From: Anaerohalosphaeraceae bacterium
GTDB lineage: Bacteria; Planctomycetota; Phycisphaerae; Sedimentisphaerales; Anaerohalosphaeraceae
Length of the DNA: 7,742 nucleotides
Reading direction: 5' to 3'
NCBI GenBank assembly: GCA_030671565.1
Contig: DAOVIC010000088.1
Location: forward strand, 1-7,742
Part shown: in pieces, positions 1 through 6,675 of the stretch
Layout of the letters: the number at the start of each line of letters is the position of its first letter
How positions within the stretch are numbered: position 1 is the stretch's first letter
Position numbers and translations under genes: made by a program
The notes under the pieces: generated by a model
Told to the model about the DNA's origin: nothing
Databases searched by the model: none
Seen by the model: only the letters and a program-made list of their open reading frames with translations

Positions 1-882
1 GGGACCGTTACCGAAGGGCCGGAGTATGAGACGGCAGCGATGCTGGGGTCCAACGTAGGTATCGACAATTTCGCGTCCGTTCTGCGTGCGAATCATCTTT
101 GCGACGACTTCGGGCTCGATACTATCTCGATGGGTAATCTTATTGCGGCGATAATCGAAGGGTATGAGAAGGACCTTTTGACGCTTGACGACCTTGACGG
201 TAAGCCGGTAAAATGGGGTGACGATGAGAGGATCATGGAGCTGATCGAGCAGACGGCGAAGTGCGAATCTATCGGGGCGACTATTGCGCTTGGTGCCAAG
301 GGTGTGATCGCGAGATGGCCGCAGCTTGAGCCGCTGATACTTCATGTTAAGGGGCTTGAGCAGTCGGCGTATGATTGTCGAGGGGCGAGTTCTATGGCGC
401 TTGCTTACGGAACCAGCGATATCGGTGCCCACCATACGCGTGCGTGGACGGTTGGGAAAGAACTGGAAGCCGGTGCGGGGTGGACGAATAAGGACCGTGT
501 CGACCTTGTGATCTACCATCAGCATATCCGGTCACTGTTCGATATGTTCGGGGTTTGCAGGCTTCCGTGGATCGAGCTGGGCTTCCATGAGGACTTTTAT
601 GCGGAGCTTTACAGTGCTGTTACGGGGAAAGAGTTTGGACTTGAGCCTTTGCTTAAGGCATCGCAGAACTTATACGATATGACTCGTGCTATCAATGTTG
701 AGCTTGGGGTCACGAGAGAAGATGATTTTCCGCCTGAGAGGACATTTGTTCCGATACATACGGGGCCTTTGGCAGGTAAGGTGTGCGATCGCCAGGAGTA
801 TGACAAGATGCTGAGCCTTTACTATAAGACACGGGGGTGGGACAAAGACGGAGTACCGGGTCGCCCGACGACCGGAGAGTAG
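1..882 (+). CDS. Aldehyde:ferredoxin oxidoreductase (AOR family), C-terminal part
   Basis: The gene is open at the left edge, so the start and N-terminal half are outside; 293 codons plus TAG are visible, against about 600 residues for the family. AOR enzymes use a tungsten (or molybdenum) bis-pterin cofactor and one 4Fe-4S cluster to oxidise aldehydes to carboxylates with ferredoxin in the cytoplasm. In visible-fragment numbering, GPEYET lies at 6-11, Cys34 precedes the GLDTIS motif at 38-43, and VKGLEQSAYDCRGASSMALA begins near 116. The FGVC cysteine at 186 corresponds to the distal cluster ligand of the family; the other three cluster cysteines would be upstream. The tail reads RGWDKDGVP and then ends with GRPTTGE, shorter than the usual leucine-rich end. 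The substrate cannot be told from this part. The beta-helix gene starts 20 nt downstream on the same strand. Family assignment is firm; subgroup (AOR, FOR, GAPOR or WOR type) is open. Confidence 0.93.
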   Translation, partial: GTVTEGPEYETAAMLGSNVGIDNFASVLRANHLCDDFGLDTISMGNLIAAIIEGYEKDLLTLDDLDGKPVKWGDDERIMELIEQTAKCESIGATIALGAKGVIARWPQLEPLILHVKGLEQSAYDCRGASSMALAYGTSDIGAHHTRAWTVGKELEAGAGWTNKDRVDLVIYHQHIRSLFDMFGVCRLPWIELGFHEDFYAELYSAVTGKEFGLEPLLKASQNLYDMTRAINVELGVTREDDFPPERTFVPIHTGPLAGKVCDRQEYDKMLSLYYKTRGWDKDGVPGRPTTGE

Positions 883-902
883 AAAATAGAAAGTAGATTT
901 GT

Positions 903-2000
903 ATGAATAAGACATCTTTGAAGTGTTTGATTTTAATGTTAGTTTTGCTGTTTTTTGGCGAAGCAGTGTTAGCTCGTACTGTTTATGTTGACGATATCAG
1001 GGGCAATGACAGGTCTCGCGGAACCAGGGAAAAGCCCTTTCGCACTATAGACAAGGCGGCGGCATTCATTAACCGGATGAATAAAGAGGAAACTACAACG
1101 CTAAAGATCGCGCCGGGCATATATACTCTTCGCAACGAAATAACATTTTCAGGCCCTCGTAATCACAAGAGAGGTACTCGTTTGCGGATCGAAGCGTCTA
1201 TACTGCCGGGAGATGCCGGCTGGGAACCGAAACTTATGCCGGTCATTATGTCTGCGTATGCTCCGAAGAAAACGAATGGAGTAACGGAGACATACGGATT
1301 TAAAATAGACAGGAGCAATGTAACTATTCGCGGATTGAAGTTTATGGGCAATCCGACGGTCGGCAACTGGCACTGTTGTATTTCGCGTATCAAGGAGGGA
1401 CTTGAGGACCTGGTGGTTATGCAGTGTATGTTCGTTGGCGGGAAGGATTCTTTGAGTATTTATTGCGGTGTTCTTGCTACTGGTAATAAGTTTGTTGTCG
1501 ATCACTGCGTGTTTTCGGGATGTTATGCGGCGGTGGTTTTCTGGGACGGTACTAAAAGTATCGGCGGTAAAGGGTGTGCGATTAGAAACTGTATCATCGA
1601 AGGTTCTCATATTGCGGGGGTGTGGACCTGTAAGACGGACGAAGATCTTGAATTTCGCAATAATGTCGTAAGCGGCGGCGAGTACTTCTGGATGCGCAAA
1701 GAAGGCGACAAGATGAAATATCTTCTGGAAGATTGCATGGTAGCGGGCAATAAGTATTACTCAGGTTATGGAGTTGCCAGCGGAGCGAAAGGTCAAACCG
1801 GGAGTGAAGTGAGTTTCATCGAAAATGGGGTTGTCAAGACGGGTAATGTTGTGCTGAAAAAAAATAAGCTAAGCGACAGGTATCTTCATGTTCCCACCGG
1901 CAGTGCCGGGAGCGAGCTTAGTGCGGGCCTGTTTTTCACACCGAAAAAAGATATGCCTGAGCAAAAAGATTTAACACCGCAGAAAAAAGAGGCGGAGTAA
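903..2000 (+). CDS. Exported right-handed parallel beta-helix protein (DUF1565/pectate-lyase-fold type)
   Basis: The 365-residue product begins with a classical signal peptide: Lys3 and Lys7, a hydrophobic stretch at about 8-18, and probable cleavage after AVLA at residue 24. No lipobox is seen, so it is expected to be periplasmic or secreted. The mature N-terminus (VYVDDIRGNDRSRGTREKPF, residues 27-46, then RTIDKA) is the typical opening of DUF1565-like beta-helix proteins. Repeated coil units follow at about 135-285, with a cysteine at the same place in successive coils (175, 202, 230, 278; Asn254 in one coil). The last 20 residues are charged and probably disordered. Proteins of this fold bind or cleave polysaccharides, but I see no recognisable catalytic set, so function is unassigned. 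The ATG at 903 is chosen because it gives the signal peptide; the Shine-Dalgarno match upstream is poor. The gene sits 20 nt after the AOR gene and 4 nt before the phosphatase gene. Confidence 0.8.
   Translation: MNKTSLKCLILMLVLLFFGEAVLARTVYVDDIRGNDRSRGTREKPFRTIDKAAAFINRMNKEETTTLKIAPGIYTLRNEITFSGPRNHKRGTRLRIEASILPGDAGWEPKLMPVIMSAYAPKKTNGVTETYGFKIDRSNVTIRGLKFMGNPTVGNWHCCISRIKEGLEDLVVMQCMFVGGKDSLSIYCGVLATGNKFVVDHCVFSGCYAAVVFWDGTKSIGGKGCAIRNCIIEGSHIAGVWTCKTDEDLEFRNNVVSGGEYFWMRKEGDKMKYLLEDCMVAGNKYYSGYGVASGAKGQTGSEVSFIENGVVKTGNVVLKKNKLSDRYLHVPTGSAGSELSAGLFFTPKKDMPEQKDLTPQKKEAE
1991..1997 (+). promoter_or_regulatory. Ribosome binding site for the TTG-started phosphatase gene
   Basis: GGCGGAG lies inside the last codons of the beta-helix gene, with GGAG at 1994-1997 and 7 nt of spacing to the TTG at 2005. 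This decides the non-ATG start and implies translational coupling with the preceding gene, whose stop codon is at 1998-2000. Confidence 0.6.
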
Positions 2001-2004
2001 ACTT

Positions 2005-2781
2005 TTGAAGGATTTTTTGAAGAGAATCGTTTTGGCAGCGGGCCAGTTGTCGCTGGAATATCGGGAGCGATTGGAAACGCTTGAGGTTAGCCGTAAATCG
2101 AAGCGCGATATGGTTAGCGAGGCGGATGTTGCTATCGAAGATTTTCTGGTCGGTAAGATACGGGAGAAATATCCGGAGCATTCTATTCTTGGCGAAGAAA
2201 GCGGAGATCACGCGGGGTCAAAAACCGGCAAAAAGTGGCGTTGGATCATCGATCCTATCGACGGGACGACATCTTTTGTAAGGGGGCAGCCTTTTTATTC
2301 GATATCGGTCGCCGTTGAAAAGGACGGAGAAGTGGTTCTCGGTGCGGTTTATGCGCCGGTGCTTGGTGAGATGTTTGAGGCGGAGAAAAATAAGGGGGCC
2401 TGTCTTAACGGAAAGGCTATTCGGGTATCTAAAGAAAATCGGCTTTGCGACTGTGTTATGGCGACGGGATTTGCTTGTGTTCGCAACGATGCTGAGCATA
2501 ACAACCTTGGTTACTTTGTTCGGATATTGCCTGAGATCACGGGAGTTCGGCGATTTGGATCGGCTGCGGTTGATCTTTGCTACGTTGCCTGCGGAAGGGT
2601 TGACGGGTTTTGGGAGCTTAATCTGAATGCTTACGATGTGGCGGCCGGGATGATTATTGCAGAAGAGGCCGGGGCGAAAATAACGGACCTGTCCGGCAAA
2701 CCAATGAGCGATTATAAGGAGATCGTTTGTACTAATGGGCTGATCCATGAGGAGTTTTTACAAAGAGGGTTCAGGGGGTAG
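2005..2781 (+). CDS. Inositol monophosphatase family protein
   Basis: A 258-residue cytoplasmic Mg2+-dependent phosphatase of the IMPase/SuhB superfamily, close to the usual 255-275 residues. All metal-site motifs are present: GEES at 63-66, WIIDPIDGTTSFVRG at 80-94 with Asp83 and Asp86, and the C-terminal aspartate in AYDVAAG (Asp211). The GS of RRFGSAAVDLCYVACGRVDGFWE (185-186) is also typical. The family hydrolyses myo-inositol 1-phosphate, and members also act on histidinol phosphate, PAP/PAPS or fructose bisphosphate. The sequence does not decide between inositol and histidinol phosphate. The usual Trp before the last catalytic Asp (WD) is Tyr210 here, a mild departure. Translation starts at TTG, supported by GGAG 7 nt upstream; no in-frame ATG precedes the conserved N-terminal helix. 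The gene lies 4 nt after the beta-helix gene, so they are probably co-transcribed and coupled. No convincing terminator follows it. Confidence 0.92.
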   Translation: MKDFLKRIVLAAGQLSLEYRERLETLEVSRKSKRDMVSEADVAIEDFLVGKIREKYPEHSILGEESGDHAGSKTGKKWRWIIDPIDGTTSFVRGQPFYSISVAVEKDGEVVLGAVYAPVLGEMFEAEKNKGACLNGKAIRVSKENRLCDCVMATGFACVRNDAEHNNLGYFVRILPEITGVRRFGSAAVDLCYVACGRVDGFWELNLNAYDVAAGMIIAEEAGAKITDLSGKPMSDYKEIVCTNGLIHEEFLQRGFRG

Positions 2782-2840
2782 GAACCAAGGTTGGATTTTT
2801 GGGGGTTTTGCGGGGGAAATTTTGTATTTTTTTTTGTTTT

Positions 2841-2870
2841 CTGGCATTTTTTCGCGGATTGTGCTAAAAG
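2841..2870 (+). promoter_or_regulatory. Candidate sigma70-type promoter for the Na/Pi transporter operon
   Basis: In the 171-nt gap before the first transporter, CTGGCA (2841-2846, four of six matches to TTGACA) is followed after 18 nt by TAAAAG (2865-2870, four of six to TATAAT). An extended -10 TG lies at 2862-2863. A T-rich tract at 2820-2840 lies directly upstream and could act as an UP element. The match is moderate and the organism's promoter consensus is unknown, so this is only a candidate. Confidence 0.35.
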
Positions 2871-2899
2871 TGCGGCAACTGTGGTTATCATGTTAATAT

Positions 2900-2924
2900 C
2901 CGGTGTTTTTTAGGGAAAAACCGG
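2900..2924 (+). repeat. Small inverted repeat in the transporter leader
   Basis: CCGGT (2900-2904) can pair with ACCGG (2920-2924). After one G-A mismatch, three further T-A pairs extend the stem. The hairpin would lie in the leader about 28 nt before the ATG at 2953. It is too weak and too far from a T tract to be a terminator; a regulatory role is possible but not shown. Confidence 0.35.
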
Positions 2925-2952
2925 GAAATTTCAGCTGAAAGCGATATAAGAT

Positions 2953-4647
2953 ATGGATTTGGAATTTGCAAAAGAATTGAGTGGGATGCTGGTTACTGTT
3001 ATCGGCGGGCTTGGTGTGTTTCTGCTCGGGATGAAGAATATGTCCGAGGGAATGCAGGCCGTTGCCGGAAGCAGAATGCGATCGTTGATCAACGCGGTCA
3101 CTAATAACCGATTCATGGCGTGCGGAGTGGGGCTTGTCATAACGATGATGATCCAGTCGAGTTCTGTTACGACGGTGATGGTTGTGGGGATGGTTAACGC
3201 GACGCTGATGAACCTGACGCAGGCGATAGGTGTTATACTCGGTGCTGATATAGGTACTACGATAACGGGTTGGATACTTGTGCTGAAGGTCAGTCAGTAC
3301 GGTTTGCCGATGATGGGGTTTGCGGCGTTTTTCTTTCTGTTCAGCAAGAACGAACGACTTCGCTATACGGCGATGATGATTCTCGGCCTTGGAATGGTTT
3401 TCTTCGGTCTGATACTGATGAAGGATGGTTTCCGCCCTCTTAGTGAAATGGAAGGTTTCAGGGCGTGGTTCGCAAGGTTCAGGCCGGACGATTACTTTGG
3501 CGTATTACGGTGCTGTCTTGTAGGTGCCGCGGTGACAGCGATCGTGCAGTCTTCCTCTGCGACGCTTGGTATTACGATGGGAATGGTCGGGGCTGGCCTT
3601 CTTGATTTTGAAACGGCGGCAGCTTTGGTTCTTGGTGAAAACATTGGTACGACCATTACGGCGTGCCTGGGTTCCATAGGCGCATCGACAAACGCCAAAC
3701 GTGCGGCGGCAGCACATGTGATAATCAAAATACTTGGAGTGGCGTGGATAACGGCGGTGTTCCCGTTTTATATGACTTTCATAAAGGATATCATCGGAGC
3801 GGATCTTATTACAACTGCGGTAGTAGTTGATGGTGAATCAACGTACAGTTATGCGATGAAGGGGATAGCATTAGCGCATACCGGATTTAACATTGCAAAT
3901 GTTATTCTTCTGATCCCGTTTACGACGATACTTGCAAGTGTGCTTATGCGTGTTATGCCTGATAAGATCGCAAAGGAAGTACCTCATTTGAAGTTTCTTG
4001 ATGTTCGTATGCTCGACACACCGGCGATGGGGATCCAGCAATCTCATGAAGAGATATTGCAAATGGGCGATCTTTGCCGAAAGATGCTCGTTCGCCTGAA
4101 GAGTGTTATTGTGAAAAAGGGCCGGGATGAAACTGCCGAAGGTAAGATATTCCGGCGTGAAGACATCCTGGACGTTCTTCAAAAGGAAATTGTGGAGTTT
4201 TTGAGCAGTTTGCTGAGCGGTACGGTTCCGCATGAGGTTATGGAGAGCGGCCGTAAGCAACTTCGTATGGCGGATGAATACGAGTCTATCGGCGATTACA
4301 TCGCAACCCTTTTGAAGCTGAACCTGAAGATGGATAAGGGTGAACTTGATATGCTGGACGAAACGAGAGATGAGATACTTGAATTGCATGATCGTATACT
4401 GGAATATATATGTATGATCAATACTGCGGTTAAGGAAGATAATGTTCGGATCGTTCTTAAGGCGCGGACACGTGGCGACGCAATTACGCATCTTATTAAG
4501 GAATATCGTACAAATCATCTGGAACGTGTCGAGACGGGAAATCTGTCTCCTTTGAAAAGCCTGATCATTACGGATATGCTTAACGCTTACCGACGTGTTA
4601 AGGATCACGGTCTTAATATCGCAGAGGTACTTGGCGGGGAAAAATAA
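2953..4647 (+). CDS. Na/Pi cotransporter family protein with C-terminal PhoU-like domain (paralogue 1)
   Basis: A 564-residue inner-membrane protein of the PNaS family (NptA/YjbB type). Two inverted Na_Pi_cotrans repeats are marked by QSSS at 68-71 with GADIGTTITGW at 97-107, and by QSSS at 199-202 with GENIGTTITA at 228-237. These QSSS motifs form the sodium and phosphate sites in family members. Further hydrophobic segments run to about 335. The cytoplasmic part from about 360 to the end is a PhoU-like helical bundle, with ADEYESIGDYI at 440-450 and KDHGLNIAEVL at 550-560, resembling the PhoU ExxxD-type motifs. Family members move phosphate with sodium; YjbB-type proteins have been linked to export, so direction is open. 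No strong Shine-Dalgarno precedes the ATG, but it fits the family N-terminus. A paralogue follows 31 nt later, so the genes are very likely co-transcribed. Confidence 0.94.
   Translation: MDLEFAKELSGMLVTVIGGLGVFLLGMKNMSEGMQAVAGSRMRSLINAVTNNRFMACGVGLVITMMIQSSSVTTVMVVGMVNATLMNLTQAIGVILGADIGTTITGWILVLKVSQYGLPMMGFAAFFFLFSKNERLRYTAMMILGLGMVFFGLILMKDGFRPLSEMEGFRAWFARFRPDDYFGVLRCCLVGAAVTAIVQSSSATLGITMGMVGAGLLDFETAAALVLGENIGTTITACLGSIGASTNAKRAAAAHVIIKILGVAWITAVFPFYMTFIKDIIGADLITTAVVVDGESTYSYAMKGIALAHTGFNIANVILLIPFTTILASVLMRVMPDKIAKEVPHLKFLDVRMLDTPAMGIQQSHEEILQMGDLCRKMLVRLKSVIVKKGRDETAEGKIFRREDILDVLQKEIVEFLSSLLSGTVPHEVMESGRKQLRMADEYESIGDYIATLLKLNLKMDKGELDMLDETRDEILELHDRILEYICMINTAVKEDNVRIVLKARTRGDAITHLIKEYRTNHLERVETGNLSPLKSLIITDMLNAYRRVKDHGLNIAEVLGGEK
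4598..4628 (+). repeat. Copy 1 of a 31-nt perfect direct repeat at the transporter 3' ends
   Basis: This 31-nt stretch is identical, base for base, to 6315-6345 and encodes the KDHGLNIAEV region at the end of each transporter. The flanking bases differ (G at 4597 against A at 6314). It is coding sequence, not a mobile element. Confidence 0.9.
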
Positions 4648-4665
4648 TTCAATTGATCACTTATT

Positions 4666-4669
4666 AGGA
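4666..4669 (+). promoter_or_regulatory. Ribosome binding site for the second transporter
   Basis: AGGA lies 9 nt before the ATG at 4679. It supports that start over an in-frame ATG at 4595, which lies inside the preceding gene and would add 28 residues with no counterpart in the paralogue. Confidence 0.55.
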
Positions 4670-4678
4670 CGCCTTGCG

Positions 4679-6364
4679 ATGAATTGGGAAAAATTCGGTG
4701 AGATGCTCGTTATGCTGGTCGGGGGGCTTGGGATATTCCTGCTTGGCATGAAGAATATGTCCGAGGGTATGCAGGCAGTTGCCGGTAATCGGCTTCGTAA
4801 GATGATCAATGCTATCACGAACAACCGTTTGATGGCTTGCGGAATGGGGACCGGGGTGACGTGTCTTATCCAGTCGAGCTCTATTACTACGGTTATGGTT
4901 GTAGGGATGGTCAATGCGGGTTTGATGACGCTTGTTCAGGCGATCGGTGTAATTCTTGGTGCGAATATCGGTACGACTATAACCGGCTGGATCCTTGTGC
5001 TTAAGGTTGGTAAGTACGGCCTGCCTATTCTTGGTGTCGCGGCGCTTTTCTATCTTTTCAGCAAGAAAGATAAGCTTCGTTTTACCGCTTCGATATTTCT
5101 TGGGCTTGGGATGGTTTTTTACGGATTGCAATTGATGAAGAGCGGTTTTGCGCCGCTTCGTGATATGCCGGAATTTGTCGAATGGTTTCACCGTTTTACA
5201 CCTGACAGCTACTTTGGCGTTATAAAGTGCTGTCTTGTTGGTGCCCTTCTGACGGCAATCGTTCAGTCGTCTTCGGCGACTTTGGGTATAACGATCGGAC
5301 TTGCAGCGACGGGAGTTATCAGTTTTGAAGCGGGTGCAGCGCTTGTTCTGGGTGAGAATATCGGTACGACTATAACGGCTTATCTTGCTTCTCTTGGTAC
5401 TTCGCTGAATGCAAAACGGGCGGCATATGCTCATATGCTGGTCAATGTTATCGGTGTGGTGGTAATCACAGCGGTATTTTTCTGGTATATGAGACTGATA
5501 GTTTACATGTGCGGGGGCGACATGTCTGTTCAAACGCTGGGTGAGGGCGGTGATATGGTATTCTCGGCGGCAACGAGGGGTATTGCGATGACGCATACGG
5601 TGTTTAACGTTGCTAACGCTCTTTTCTTTTTGCCGTTGATCGGATTGCTTAGCAAGCTTCTTTATAAGATCGTCCCTGAGAAGGCACTTGCTGAAAAGCC
5701 TCATCTTACGTTCCTTGATGTACGTATGCTTGACACTCCTGCATTGGGTATCCAGCAGTCTGATAATGAGATCGTCAAGATGGCGGATGTCACGGAAAAT
5801 ATGCTTTCGCCGCTTCGTGATTTGCTGGCGACACAGAAACATGACAGCGAAAAGGAACAGTTTATCTTTGAGGGGGAGAGAAATCTCGATCTTGTTCAGA
5901 AGGAGATCGTGGAGTTTTTGAGCAATATGATGGCGGGTAATATCTCGCATGATGTGATGGATCACGGCAGGCGGCAGCTTCGTGTTTCCGATGAGTATGA
6001 GTCGATAAGCGATTACATTGCAAATATACTCAAGCTTAATCTTAAGATGCATGACATGGGTCAGGAGATGTCCGATGCGGGATTGAAAGATGTGCTGGAC
6101 CTTCATGATCATGTCAGCGATTATATTTTGATGATCAATGAGGCGGTGAAAGTAAACGACACTGGGATAGTTAATGCTGCAAGGAACAATGGGCAGGATA
6201 TCACGCATCTAATGAAGGATTGCCGGACGAGACACCTTGAGCGTGTTGGTACGGGTAGTACGACGCCGCTTAAGAGTCTGATCTATACGGATATGCTGAA
6301 CGCTTACAGGCGCATTAAGGATCACGGTCTTAATATCGCAGAGGTTCTTGGCGGTGAGAAATAA
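4679..6364 (+). CDS. Na/Pi cotransporter family protein with C-terminal PhoU-like domain (paralogue 2)
   Basis: A 561-residue second copy of the preceding transporter. It aligns without a gap from its first residue to its last; by hand count 337 of 561 positions are identical. The family motifs recur: QSSS at 65-68, GANIGTTITGW at 94-104, QSSSAT at 196-201, GENIGTTITA at 225-234, and the HTVFN segment at 306-310. The PhoU-like region carries SDEYESISDYI at 437-447 and ends in the same GLNIAEVLGGEK. Identity is highest in the first 200 residues and the last 60. It is lowest in the loop at about 271-300 and in the linker at about 377-400, which joins membrane and PhoU parts. The ATG at 4679 has AGGA 9 nt upstream and matches the start of its paralogue. 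It probably works in the same membrane process, as a partner or as a form with different affinity. A small membrane-protein gene follows 39 nt later. Confidence 0.94.
   Translation: MNWEKFGEMLVMLVGGLGIFLLGMKNMSEGMQAVAGNRLRKMINAITNNRLMACGMGTGVTCLIQSSSITTVMVVGMVNAGLMTLVQAIGVILGANIGTTITGWILVLKVGKYGLPILGVAALFYLFSKKDKLRFTASIFLGLGMVFYGLQLMKSGFAPLRDMPEFVEWFHRFTPDSYFGVIKCCLVGALLTAIVQSSSATLGITIGLAATGVISFEAGAALVLGENIGTTITAYLASLGTSLNAKRAAYAHMLVNVIGVVVITAVFFWYMRLIVYMCGGDMSVQTLGEGGDMVFSAATRGIAMTHTVFNVANALFFLPLIGLLSKLLYKIVPEKALAEKPHLTFLDVRMLDTPALGIQQSDNEIVKMADVTENMLSPLRDLLATQKHDSEKEQFIFEGERNLDLVQKEIVEFLSNMMAGNISHDVMDHGRRQLRVSDEYESISDYIANILKLNLKMHDMGQEMSDAGLKDVLDLHDHVSDYILMINEAVKVNDTGIVNAARNNGQDITHLMKDCRTRHLERVGTGSTTPLKSLIYTDMLNAYRRIKDHGLNIAEVLGGEK
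6315..6345 (+). repeat. Copy 2 of a 31-nt perfect direct repeat at the transporter 3' ends
   Basis: Identical to 4598-4628. It lies in the matching codons of the second transporter, ending 16 nt before its TAA. Confidence 0.9.
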
Positions 6365-6403
6365 CGTATTCAAACTGACCGATGATTATTTTGAAAGATT
6401 TCT

Positions 6404-6634
6404 ATGGGTGGCTTTATCATACTGTTTTCGGCGCCGGTATTTCTGGTTAGCGTTTTAGGGCATATTTGTGTCAGGGTATGGATGCAGCCTGGTGAGGATA
6501 GCGGACTTGACGATTATTATCATGAGTTCGAGGACCAGCATCCGGGGTTTGCTAAATATGAGAAGTGGTCGCAAATAACGCTTGCAGGGGCGGTTATCGG
6601 GGCACTTGGATTGTTTTTGGGACTTGTATTTTAG
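6404..6634 (+). CDS. Small hypothetical membrane protein, two predicted transmembrane helices
   Basis: A 76-residue product that I do not recognise. It has a hydrophobic segment at about 3-24, an acidic and aromatic central part at about 28-55 (EDSGLDDYYHEFEDQHPGF at 31-49), and a second hydrophobic segment at about 57-76 that ends at the C-terminus. This predicts a hairpin membrane protein with the acidic loop on one side. The ATG at 6404 has only a weak GAAAG upstream (6393-6397). The gene lies 39 nt after the second transporter on the same strand, and a strong terminator begins directly after its stop, which argues that it is the last gene of the transporter operon. An accessory or regulatory role beside the transporters is an inference from position only. 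The helix-loop-helix pattern and its place in the operon make a real gene likely. Confidence 0.7.
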   Translation: MGGFIILFSAPVFLVSVLGHICVRVWMQPGEDSGLDDYYHEFEDQHPGFAKYEKWSQITLAGAVIGALGLFLGLVF

Positions 6635-6673
6635 AACGGCAGGACGTGATTGAACCGCCCCGCCGTTTTTTTT
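6635..6673 (+). terminator. Rho-independent terminator of the transporter operon
   Basis: AACGGC (6635-6640) pairs with GCCGTT (6662-6667). Past a bulged A6641, GG (6642-6643) pairs with CC (6660-6661), giving an 8-bp GC-rich stem with a 16-nt loop. Eight consecutive T residues follow at 6666-6673. The stem begins directly after the TAG of the small membrane-protein gene. There is no T tract on the other strand, so it acts on plus-strand transcripts only. Confidence 0.85.
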
Positions 6674-6675
6674 CA

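Noticed and set aside
2783..2852. Rho-independent terminator after the phosphatase gene
   Set aside because: T tracts are present, but the only nearby palindrome (around CCAAGGTTGG) would leave a 2-nt loop, which cannot form a usable stem.
3871..4608. A 245-codon open frame on the minus strand opposite the first transporter
   Set aside because: Same shadow effect; low-complexity product, no start signal, and it overlaps the PhoU-coding part of a well-supported gene.
4595..4678. Upstream in-frame ATG that would extend the second transporter by 28 residues
   Set aside because: It lies inside the preceding gene, has no counterpart in the paralogue, and the ATG at 4679 has its own AGGA.
4664..6208. 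A 514-codon open frame on the minus strand opposite the second transporter
   Set aside because: Its product is a continuous His/Arg/Lys/Thr-rich sequence without domains, and it is exactly antisense to a gene with full family motifs. It arises because the sense gene's codon choice leaves no stops in that frame.
6382..6450. 22-codon open frame starting ATG between the second transporter and the small membrane protein
   Set aside because: It overlaps the small membrane-protein gene in another frame and has no ribosome-binding site. A leader-peptide role cannot be supported.
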